Assembly (NCBI RefSeq): GCF_020520425.1
Contig: NC_079487.1
Coordinates: forward strand, 134,500,385-134,564,384
Source: Spinacia oleracea
Taxonomy: Eukaryota; Streptophyta; Magnoliopsida; Caryophyllales; Amaranthaceae
Length of the DNA stretch: 64,000 nucleotides
Reading direction: 5' to 3'
Below, piece after piece: positions 1 to 11,000 of the stretch. The notes beneath the pieces were generated by a model. That model ran no database searches. It was not told the DNA's origin and worked only from the letters and a program-made list of their open reading frames with translations. Positions within the stretch are counted from its first letter, which is position 1. Each line of letters opens with the position of its first letter. The position numbers were made by a program, and so were the translations under genes.

Positions 1-190
1 CAAAACCCACCAAACTCCCATAATTCTAGATTTCTTTTATTGTATTTATGCTATCTTAAAGTTGAGTACATTTTTGCCCTTTTTAGCTTTTAATTTTTGC
101 TACAGATCTCAAGTGCTTTTAATCTTCTGTATAAATATTCAAACTTCTGTATATTGGATGCTGATTGATTTTCTCTTTATTACATATCAG

Positions 191-289
191 TTTCCAGAAC
201 AAGCATTGAGTCTGCTGAAGGATCATAGCTGCCAGGACTTTGATACCCATCATGTTGCACAAGGTTGTAACATCGGTCTGTACCGGTGA
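191..289 (+). CDS. Candidate 3'-terminal exon of an unidentified gene
   Basis: A 33-codon open stretch follows a plausible acceptor (ACATATCAG) at position 190. It starts FPEQALSLLK and ends CNIGLYR before TGA at 287-289. The sequence before it is AT-rich and looks intronic; the sequence after it looks like a 3' untranslated region. If real, it is the end of a + strand gene whose body lies left of the window. I do not recognise the peptide and no domain can be named. It could also be a chance open stretch. Confidence 0.3.
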   Translation, partial: FPEQALSLLKDHSCQDFDTHHVAQGCNIGLYR

Positions 290-3200
290 TGGGGGTGATA
301 TAATCAATGCCAACAATGCCTTGTAAGATTCCCCCATGCATTGATAACTTCCCTTGGAGCTTTTTAGTAGATTGCATCATTCCATGTGTCTTATGTAGTT
401 GGTTTCTGACTTGAGAATTACTGCCTCTAAACTCTGTGTTTCTAGTAGTAATCCTTCCATTGATATGTATATGAGCTAATAATTCATTGGGAGTGGGTCA
501 CACGAAAATGTTGTCGAACCTCGGTAGAACAGGATTCAATATGTTTTGGACTCCTAGGAAGTACAATATGTTTTGCCAACGACCAATTGTTCAACTGAGT
601 TTAAACTTCAGACTGTCTTGTGTTGCAGATGCAGTAGAGTGGAACCTGAAATTTGCTTTCGATATCACTTCTGAAACAATTTATGTTGTTTGAAAGAAAG
701 AAGGTCGACAAGGGAACTGGGGGGCTTGCCCTTGAGGGACATAGGCTGTGAGTCCAAAATGGTTTGAGTATCTTTTGTTACATTAATTAGAACATACAAA
801 GGAGAAGGGGGAGATTTCAAATTATTCTGATGACTGTTAAAGCTGATTGCAAGCATAATCGTGCAGACACAGGTCTTGAAAATACTGCAAAGGTATTCTT
901 TAAAATTCATTTAAACTCTTTTGCTTTAAAACCATGCATTTTGCTTTCAATGATATGTCTTTCTAGGTATATAGAGTAACCTTTAGATGAACCTCTTTTA
1001 ATGTAGCATTCCTAGCATAACTGTCGATTCTCGGGTTTTTAATACCTTTCTTTGTAACTGTTTCATAGCATGATTTCTTCTCCAAATGATTTGTTGTCCA
1101 CTGACATCTTGTGGACTCCAAAAACCCAATTGGTTGGTTATAGGATTCCTTTAAGCTACTGTTGCGAACTGTAGCCTTAGTTTTGTAGCATAAGCGTTGT
1201 GACTGTATAGTGTAACCTCAACTAGTTTATGCATTGTCTTTTGGGTGATGATATTTGATCGAAATTTATGTATTAATATTTCAGAGATTGCCTGCCTTAA
1301 ATTTTCTTATCTTCTTATCTATTTGGTAGATAAGCTTGGTGCCAGAGGACATATGTTCTAGCAAATTCAACTCCCCTAAGGCCCCAACAGTCAATCTCCT
1401 GCTTTTCTGCCTGGATATTCCGCTGTTACCTAATTCACTACCCCCTACACGAACCACGAGTCCACGACCCCAAACGTGCAAATTGGTACATTGTACAGTA
1501 GTACACTTTTAGGCTAATGATTTAACAAAAAAAACTAGAGTGAATTTTGTTCCCGTACCTGTACCGCGTACCAGAACTTAGGTAACACTGGGATAATCCA
1601 TTCAATCTTTAATGCTTGGACTTTGTCTTCAGGTGTTCTCATAACGGAAGAGAATGGTTATTCAATCTTTCTTTTATCTTTTCTTTTAAAACAATGCGGG
1701 GAAATGAAAGAGAAATCTTTACTTTACAAACTTGTCCAACCTGCAATACCCGTCATTGATTCATCCGATTCAAACCTGAACTATACCAATAATTTTGACC
1801 CAAACCAAAAGTGATCAGATTCCAACCGACACAACTCAAAAAGTGTGAGCAACACTGACTGATTTTTCACTCAAAAGTCAAAGCTAATTGAGAGTAGACC
1901 TGAATTTGACTTAGTTGAACCAAAATCAAGTTGAATGACTTATCACCCGAATGATAGCCCAAACAGAATTTGACCTGAATCTACATTGGTCCGAACAATC
2001 TGATGTAACCCGATGACCATCTATTATGTGCAATATGCCTTGGTTTTCCTAGGAATGCCAATCAGGGACCTGTTAGAACCTCCTGAAAATAATGCAGATC
2101 TATAACTTTACCAATCAAAACTTATTGAAAAACTGTTTTCCATGCATAATGCCCATGTGAGTAGTAGAGAATTGTAATTAAACATGATAATGATGTCCTG
2201 ATAAATGATAATTAGTTCACTCTATCCAATTTTCAACCTTATGTAACTTGATTGGTTGAGGTGCTGGTAGATATCAGTCTTTTCGCTCTTTTCTATCAAG
2301 TGTTTCTTTCAACTATAGAGGTCATAAGTCCATACAGTAATAGGCTCGTCATTCCCAAGCGTTTTCTACTTATCTATTATCATTGTCGTCTTGTGATCTC
2401 GGTTACGATAATTATGTATAAAGTAGATTTTATAGAACAGAAATCCATAGTCCATACCCTCACTAGCTTACATCTCAATTTTGGGTAGTTGTCTATTTTT
2501 TCTTTTCTCAACACATTTTTCAGCTTCTAGCATTTTTCGTTTTCTGTTAAATATTCATGTAGGCCCATGATAGGAGAAGCCTTATGTATTGGGTACGGCC
2601 TTTTTATTCATGTAGGCCCTCAATGGCTAGATTTATTGCAGAGTCAATGGAAATGGTATGTATTTCCATCAACAACAAATGGTGTATCTGAAATTTGTGT
2701 CATTCTTCTAGTACTGCATCATGTTTGCCATTAAGTTTCTGGGTATGGCTTTAAGATTTTGGTTTAGTCGGTGGCTTAGTGTCAGACTTCAGATTTTTCT
2801 AGTACACTGAGATCTGTTTTTTTTTTCCTTTTTCCTTACGTAATAAATATATTATTATTACGTTTATTTCGACCTCCCTAAACTCCGGTATGACAGAACC
2901 AGGGATTTAATCCCGGAAGCAGTCATGATCACGATAATGGTCGTGGAACCACTTTCCCGGTCATGTAGTAAGCTTAAAAGTCTTTGCATACCGTGATGCA
3001 GCCGAGATTCGATACCCTAGATGAAACTTATTGCATAGGATACCTGCATATTTTTCATATTGTATCTGAGATTTGGAATGTGTTTTGTCACATGAGGCTT
3101 GTTTGGTAAGGTTGAAAAATACAGAAAAAGAAAAAGATGAGGAATCAATTCTGTTGATCAGATCCAAGGGCACACTATATTCACTAATTCTCTAACAAAT

Positions 3201-4481
3201 GATAGGACACCAAGATAGAAACAAAGGGATTGATAAAAACTGTTCCATTTTCTCTCTCCTACTTGGAGGGTACCATGTGCAATGTGGGCCCCACTTAGCC
3301 AATTCAATATGGGTCCTTTTTATTGGATCAGCATAATGAAAAAATAATAATCCCTTAATAATTACTTTTCCTACCAAAATAATTGCTCTTCTACATTAGA
3401 TTCTCTTTAAACCAGACAAAATTTAAAGTTCCTGCTTGTTTTATAATACTGTAGCATTATTATTGTTATTATTATATCATCATATTATTTCAATTATTGA
3501 GTTGCTCTATCCTGCCGCATTGGTTGATCTTTGTTTTACATTCTTTTGGTACATTGAACGAGAACCTCCATCTTGTTCCCGGGTTAGATGTTTTATCTAA
3601 GGGTGTGGTTTTTTTGCTTATTTAACCAGTTTTGCTCCTTAAAACGGATAAAGTGAATTAAAGTCACCCTTGGCTTGGATATACCTAACTCTAGGCCTCT
3701 AGATTTACCCGAGAACAAGTATAATTCCCTTATTTTTTTATATATTTTTTTCTTTTGTGTGGAATTTCAGATTGAGCTTTTATTTTTGTGAATAGGTGAG
3801 AAAATGGCCTAGTACCGAAGCTGAATATGATAGAACTACCATAGAAGTACTTTGCTTTAGGGTGACTCAAAATTTGAAATGACAAATTGTGAATTTTAGT
3901 TTAACGGCGAAAGGCGAACTAAAAAATGGGTAAGGAAAATATCTTATTAGATCGAAACCTTGCATTGGTCAACCCGGCTCAGCCAAACAAGCTAGACTAC
4001 TGGGGTCCAAGGAATTCAATTAACCAATAATAACATAAGGTGTAGTATAAATTCGGTTGACATAGGGATTCAACAAAGTTAGGTGTGTTCAGTTCTGTCC
4101 TTGAACAATAACATGTTTTTTCTTTAAAGAAAGAAACATTATTTAATAATAAATAAATAAAATCTAGATCTGACCATTATATACAGTTGTTTCTTGGAAG
4201 CTTTAGACTTACCTTTAACTTTCTCCCTCGTGAAATAATCGGATTCATATTGTTGGGACCCACTAAATTTCATTCTTTTTTTCTTACTCTCACTGTCTCA
4301 CAGAGTCCACACTCCACAGTTCACTGTCATTTTCAGGCATCAGAGAATCTTAAAACTTACCTTTTTCTGTTCTTGGTATAAAGTTTCAGCAACAAAATGC
4401 TTGTATGAAGTTGTTACTATACCACTTTTTGCGTTGTTCTAGTATAGAATCCCGTCTATATCATTTGTCCTACACCGAAAA
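290..4481. other. Intergenic stretch without a confident gene
   Basis: About 4.2 kb with no convincing coding region on either strand; the short ORFs lack family features and splice context. The first kilobase may be 3' flank of the exon at 191-289. Around 2829-2960 a poly-T tract and a GGGATTAAATCCC-like box on the minus strand hint at a very decayed tRNA-derived SINE, but no target duplication was found. The last few hundred bases are the 5' flank of the ankyrin gene. Confidence 0.5.

Positions 4482-4527
<46 letters not shown>
4482..4527. repeat. (AAT)n microsatellite, about 15 units
   Basis: Uninterrupted AAT repeat about 130 bp upstream of the ankyrin-gene start codon, in its promoter or 5' leader. 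Such arrays commonly vary in length between individuals. Confidence 0.95.
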
Positions 4528-4528
<1 letters not shown>

Positions 4529-4658
4529 CACTTTGCTGTTTCATAAATTGCTCCCCTTTGTGGTTGTATATCATATCTATATCCCTTTCTTTCCTTCTTT
4601 CTTCTTCCTGTTGTTTTGTGTCTGAATTCTAGCAACTCTTTCTTGGTAATAAAACAAA

Positions 4659-7428
4659 ATGGCTGCCTCATACTTCCCTCTTAGTTGGGAGAGTTCAGGA
4701 GACCAATGGTGGTATGCAACCCCTATAGATTGGGCAGCAGCCAACGGCCTTTGCGACTTAGTCAAAGAACTCCTCCGCATTGACCCTGACCTCCTCATTA
4801 AACTCACCTCCCTCCGACGTACCCACCGCCTCGAGACTGTCTGGGAGGACACCAGCCCTCGCAATGACGTAGCCCATTGTAGGGCCCGTGTAGCCCGGGC
4901 CCTACTAATGGACTGTGAGCCTAGACATGGGAATGGACTGCAGCCAAACTCTCTGATGAGGGCAGGCTATGGTGGGTGGCTACTCTACACTGCTGCCTCA
5001 GCCGGGGATATGGTGTTTGTAAAGGACTTGCTTGAGAGAGATCCACTCCTCGTGTTCGGAGAAGGCGAGTATGGTGTTACTGATATTCTTTACGCCGCTG
5101 CTCGGAGCAAGAATTCCGAGGTTTTTAGGGTATTGCTTGATTCTGCTATGAATGTGAATAAAGGGAGTGGGGAAGGTTTTGTAGCGGAGATGATGAACAG
5201 AGCAGTTCACGTTGCTGCTCGGGGAGGGAATTTAGAGGTTCTCGATGAGCTTTTGTTGGATTGTTCTGATGTTTTGGGTTATAGAGATGGTCAAGGTTCC
5301 ACCATTTTGCATTCTGCTTCTGTTAGAGGCCAGCTTCAGGTAAGACACTAAGAACTCTTTCTGCAATTTTGTCTGTTTTTTTCTCAGAAATACTAATCTA
5401 TATATACTAAATCTCAAGAATATTCTCTGTTTTACTAGATTTGGATTTGTTTTTACTTTACTTTGGTTCTTGAATTTGTCAAGAATATCTTAATGGATGT
5501 TGAATACGGCATGTTTGTCCGGCCTAGGGTCCGATCTTTGTGTCTATTGTTCACTGCATTCCGATTTTACAAGCACCGCCTAGTAGGCTAGTATGGATCC
5601 CGTTGTTGTTCTTTGCAAGTCATATTCTTGTCCAACCTTTATTAGGATGATTAAGTACTCCCCACGCATTTACTTTTGCACTTTGCCTGTGGCATGGAGA
5701 TAAAGAATAGGGTATAGAGGGGGAATTAAGTAGGGTCCGAGAGAGAGAAGAGAAAGTTTACTCGAAAATACGAGTGTGCAAATAATTCTAGGGACACTTG
5801 ATAAAGGAAAACGTGCAAAATGATATAAGTTGGAGGGTATACTACACTAAGGGTGTGTTCTATTCCCCTGATTTTCACTTATTTTTCCTAAATGTATCTT
5901 ATCCAAACTTATTAGAACTTATACAAACATATTTTAGTTATAAATTGCACTTGGGTAGCCCTTATTTTTTCTGAACTTATCTTATCTGAGCTTAATTGAC
6001 TTATTATAGTGGAAATAAGGTGAACGGAACAGAGTCTAAGCTGAAAAAACTCGAAAATCCATCAAGCATGCTTGAAGCTTGCTTGCTGCATTGCGATTGA
6101 GAATTACTCGTGGTTAATTATCTCATTAACCTAATTGATCTGGGATGCAGGTGGTCAAGAGTTTAATAACAACATATAAGAACATCATCGACTCTACTGA
6201 TGATCAAGGGAATACAGCATTACATATTGCTGCATACAGAGGATACTCTGCTGTAGTGGAGGTTTTAGCCCGTGAAGCGCCCTCAGTAACCGCATCAACA
6301 AACAACGACGGAAACACATTTCTACACATGGCAGTGGCCGGTTTCCGGTCCCCTGGTTTCCACCAAATCGACCAGCAATTCCAGCTCATCAAACAGCTAA
6401 CAACTGGCAAAATCATCAGTTTAAATGACATCATTAACAACAGAAACGAAGAAGGTAAAACTGCAATGCACATAGCAGTTGCTGAGAATATTCAGTGCAA
6501 TGTTGTGGAGCTTCTAATGAGGGTACCTTACATTGACTTGAATATTCGCGATAATGATGGATTAACCCCTCTCGATCTCCTCAAACGATGCCCTAAAACA
6601 ACAACATCTAACATACTAATCAAACAGTTAACTTCTGCTGGTGGGATTTCTGATTATACTGCAAGAAGTGCTATAGCGAGACAGCTGAGAATTCAGGGCA
6701 TTGGGACTAGTCCCGGGACTTCTTTCAGATTACCAGATGCTGATTTACTCCCATTAGTAGGAGATGAAGATGAAGATGGGGATGAATCCCAGATAAGTTG
6801 CAGATTCAGTTCCTGCTCTAGCGAAGTAACGACTGCAACCCATTTTGACTCAGACAGCAACAAGAAAACTTCGAGGTGGTTAAGGTTCCTTCAACGACCT
6901 GATAAAACTGACATGTACTCGATTACCCAACCTGAATCACCCAATAATGGAATGTTTAAGGTCTGCAGAAAGATGGAGGGGGATAACAATGGTGGAATAT
7001 TTAAGGTTTGCAGAAATGTAGATGATAACAGCAGTACTCTAACCCCACTCAGGCAGAAATTTTCAAGGACAATTCCAACCCATTCTGACAGGGAGAAGTT
7101 CACTGCAAGCCTGATGCATGGTGTGGTGCAAGCAACACCACCTAAATCGTGTTTGTCGTTGGCTCGGTATTCTCCTTCGACCCCGTTTTCTCAGTCATTG
7201 GCATCTTCCCCAACTGCAGTAGATAAAAGTGTCGAAAAATCTTCGTTTTTTAGCGGGCAATTAAGTGGTGGAAGATCATTAATGGGTGATAATAAGCATA
7301 GAAGAGTAAGCTCTTTTAATAAGAGTTTGATGAATCAGTACTTCTGTTTTGGAGCTCAAGGGTTGGCTGTGGAAGATTCAGTTACTTGCAGAAGAACAAA
7401 TAGCAGTTGCAGAAAGCTTGTCTTCTGA
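4659..7428 (+). CDS. Plant ankyrin-repeat family protein (652 aa, 2 exons)
   Basis: Exons 4659-5339 (227 codons) and 6151-7428, joined by a phase-0 intron with donor CAG|GTAAGA and acceptor GATGCAG. The start is the first ATG of the long frame, after an A-rich leader. The N-terminus MAASYFPLSWESSGDQWW and the motif PIDWAAANG match a conserved plant ankyrin family. Ankyrin helices recur through the first two thirds, for example LLYTAASAGD near residue 108, GNTALHIAAYRG near 248 and GKTAMHIAVAEN near 332. From about residue 400 the protein is Ser/Thr-rich, with an acidic patch (GDEDEDGDESQ) and KVCR repeats, probably disordered. No membrane segments or catalytic motifs are seen, so it is not the PGG-domain ankyrin/transmembrane class. 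Ankyrin arrays usually bind other proteins; the partner is unknown. It is convergent with the LHT gene. Confidence 0.9.
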
Positions 7429-7649
7429 GAATTGAATTAATCATAGGTTGTAATTTTACTTATAATACACTTTCCAACTCTTATTGTTGATAATGTGGTT
7501 AATTAATCATTAATACATTAATCATTAATACATTATTATGTTTTCATCCTTACATGAGTTTGTTATACCTACATGGTAATCTACTATTACATTTGTTACT
7601 ATTTCTTGATTACCAGCTTGATGGATAACATAATTATTTACCATGATGA

Positions 7650-7724
7650 TTCTAGAAGTTTCAGCGGAGTTAATTCATGAAACTTCTAGACATATGGCTC
7701 ACCGACTTAATCCATCTATAAATA
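7650..7724 (+). promoter_or_regulatory. Heat-shock-element cluster plus TATA box (orphan promoter)
   Basis: Positions 7650-7662 read TTCTAGAAGTTTC, three alternating TTC/GAA units at exact 5-bp phasing. Positions 7674-7691 give TTCATGAAACTTCTAGAC, again three perfect units and a partial fourth. Together they form a 13-bp inverted repeat (7651-7663 and 7678-7690). A TATAAATA box follows at 7717-7724, about 25 bp downstream, the arrangement known from plant small heat-shock-protein promoters. Only a 20-codon ORF (7753-7815, starting MQRSHSLSC) follows, and it matches nothing I recognise. The site lies between the convergent 3' ends of the ankyrin and LHT genes, so it is either a promoter remnant or drives an RNA toward the LHT 3' end. 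Confidence 0.6.
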
Positions 7725-7826
7725 AGAGTGTTCATCATTTATATACACATAAATGCAAAGAAGTCATTCCCTTTCCTGCACAAGTAACTTGAAGAAAACT
7801 CTTAGGAAATTTTGAATAGAAATTAT

Positions 7827-7966
7827 AATTCTGCAAATTAACTAGTTTATAATCATTTCCAAATAAAACCACTAAATACTAAACAGTGGTAATTAAAATT
7901 CTGCAAATTAACTAGTTTATAATCATTTTCAAATAAAACCACTACATACTAAACAGAGGTTTATTT
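7827..7966. repeat. Tandem duplication, two 70-bp units
   Basis: Two head-to-tail copies, each starting AATTCTGCAAATTAACTAG, at 7827-7896 and 7897-7966, with only a few differences. They lie between the orphan promoter and the LHT stop codon. Confidence 0.85.
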
Positions 7967-8077
7967 CTAATTACTATACACTTATGTACAATCAAAATCC
8001 TAAAGCAATCTTCACCATCTCTTCCATAGCCGTTGGCTCATCGTCGTGGTCCTCGAAATTGTCGCTCTTATGGGAAA

Positions 8078-11000
8078 TTATGAATAGAAACTGTAATTCT
8101 TGGCGGAAAGGATTATAGTCCTTAGCCCTCCAATTGGTGCTAAAATCATCAAGAGAACACCAACTACAATGCAAAACTGGAAAAAGAAACAACACATTGA
8201 AAATTAATACATATATATAGTATGTCATAGACATTAGTTAGATGATGTGCATACCCAATTGGTCCACCATGACAAGCTAAACTTTTTGGGCTTGTAAATA
8301 ATCAACCAAATGATACAAGGAAGCTGCAAAAAAATTAAAAATATCAAAGACAATAGTAATTGGTAACCATTTACGAACGAAAAGAGTTCTCCGTAGAAAT
8401 TATTATTGCACACATATCTATCTTGCGTGAACTGACAGAGTACATCATTTCTCAATTTTAGCCACAACCTGACTGAAACTACTTTTAAAAATGAAAAAAG
8501 TATAAATTTCTAATTTGAAGTTAAATCGATTTGGTGTAACGAGTAAAGGATTAATTGGAGCTTACATAATATGTTGTTGGAGCCAAAGCAAATCCTCCAA
8601 AGAATCCAAGAAGACCACCAAAGAAAGGGAAGGTTATTGCAATGAATGCTGTCAAAACTGAAACAAAAAATAAATTTAGTTAGTTAATTCCACTAATAAA
8701 ACTGTGGGCGCGCTCTTTTCACCCTTAAAATAAAATATTAAAAGAAAGATTTTATGTCTAATAAATTCAGATAAGTTGTAATTTTTTTGGTATATTGAGT
8801 ACTCGTTTTAGTTAATAGGTCATTCATTGAGGTTTATTAACATTAATTAACAAACTCACAATGAGGGGTGAAAGTTTGGTAGCAAAAAATCGAAAACCAA
8901 ACCGAACCGAACCGAATAAGAAATTCGATTCGGTTTTTTTTTCTATTCGGTTCGGTTTGGACTGAGATTTTTTAAAAAAAATGGTTTTATGGTTTGGATT
9001 GGATTGAAAAGTCTGAAACCGGATAAACCGAACTTGGCTAAAAAGTATAATAAAGGCCCGAAAATTGGCTAAAAACAAGTATAATATAGGCCCAAAAACA
9101 GGCCCAAATGAAAGGCCCGTGAAAATTCGGTTTTATGGTTTGGATTGGAATGAAAATTAAAAATACGGTTTGATTTGGTTTGGATTAAAAAGGTTATTTG
9201 GTTTGGATTCGGTTTCAAAAAATGAAAACCGAATTAGTTCGCTTTGGATTCGGTTTGGGCCTTAATCCAAACCGAAAATCGAACTTTCACCCCTACTCAC
9301 AATTACGGAATATTTAGGATAACGTTATAGAGTAGTCGTTTTTAGTAAGGATGACATTCACTTGGGGTTCATGAATATTACGTACCAACGTATAAATTGC
9401 GAGTGACGAAACGGAGGGTGGTGGTGGGCTTGAATTTCATCTTTTTCACCAAGAAAGTTTCCACCATGTCGAACACCGGCATGGCGTATACCTGGCGATC
9501 AAAAGTACAAGGAAAAAATTAAAAATATGTGTTCATGCTAGCTAATATTGTAGAAATGACATCATAAATAGAACGACTAGTATGAGAAATTAAATATTAC
9601 GTATCAAATCGGATTAGTTCTATTTTTTAACATGACTAAATTACCTTTTTACCTCATAATATTTACAATTTTTCATTCACTTTTTCTTATTTATTCATTT
9701 TTTTTTCTTACACTCATCCACCTGTCCACTTCTTTACACATTTTTTCTACTTTTTCCATATATTTTACTATATTCAACTAAATTTTCTAGATTTATCTTA
9801 ATATTTATGCAAATAGTAATTGTAAAGTGAAATATAGACATTTTACCTGATAGCTCCCAATAACATGGACAACAACAAAGGCATTGGCAACAACAATAAG
9901 CCAAACAGGCTTCTCTAAACTAAGTAAAATGTTGTCTTCAACCTTGTTACCAAAACTATGGTAACCAATCCAAGCCACAGGGAAGTAACAAAGCGCAACC
10001 ACGACGTAGGCTAACATCACTCCCTTCCACATCGGACCTTTCGACGGCTTTTCCGGTGACGACGGCATCGTTGCTTGAATCTCTAACACGACGTTGTGAC
10101 CGGCGAAGGCGAATGCCACGTCACCTAATGCTGTGAAGAAGTTCATTGTCCTTGCGCCTGAGCTTGCGCCTCTTGGGGTGTAGTCTACATCTTCGTGCAC
10201 TCCCTTTACTAGGGATGCTACCCATGCTATTGTTGAATAACTGTGTATGATGAACTAGTTTTATTAGTAATGTTACCATAACAAATCTCGTCTCTCATCA
10301 AACCATTTGACACTTAGTTAGGTTTAAAATTGTATTCAGATTAATAGCTTTGTCATTTGGTGATGTGTCATGTGATCTGACAGTTTACTAACTACTAGAC
10401 GAAGGTCCTTTCGTATAGTTTAAATGTTGAGGTATTATTTTTGTCCCCATTATAACAATGATTAAGAAAACTGAAAAGTGTGTAAGAAAAATAATGATTG
10501 GAGAAATGATAAATAGATAGTTGTTTATTGGTAAAGTACAAATAAGAGTAGATGTGGATATGGAAAAGTAAAAAAAATATAAATGTATGAGAAAAGACAA
10601 TCATGATTTATGAAAAAATGTGAAAAATATATGTCCAAAAATAGAAACATGACACTTATTAGCGAACGCCGGAAATAAAATACAAGGCATTTGTTTAGGA
10701 ACGAAGGGAGGATTTTTTAAGAAAAAAAGTAAAATAAAGAATCTCACTACTCCTTCCGCTCCTAAATAAATGTCTTGTATTTCTAAACGGTCGTTCCTAT
10801 TTAAATGTCTATGTTTTTATTTTTGGACATACACTTTTCTCAATTTTTCATGAATCATGATTGTTTTTTCTTACACATTCTACATTTTTTCATTTCCACG
10901 TCTATTTTTATTTGTACTTTATCAATAAAAAAATAATCTACTTTTCCTATAAAAACACACACAATCAATGTTTTTCTTATACACTTTCTACAATTTCTAA

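Noticed and set aside
487-693. 68-codon + strand frame
   Set aside because: No family features and no supporting splice signals; probably chance.
2829-2960. SINE candidate on the minus strand
   Set aside because: A-rich tail and a box-like motif exist but no target duplication or second box was found.
4405-4671. Frames with Ile or Tyr runs
   Set aside because: Products of the (AAT)n microsatellite.
8824-9078. 84-codon frame on the minus strand
   Set aside because: Made of hAT subterminal repeats in LHT intron 4.
10388-10604. Two overlapping 70-codon frames
   Set aside because: Lie within a MITE copy; low-complexity hydrophobic peptides only.
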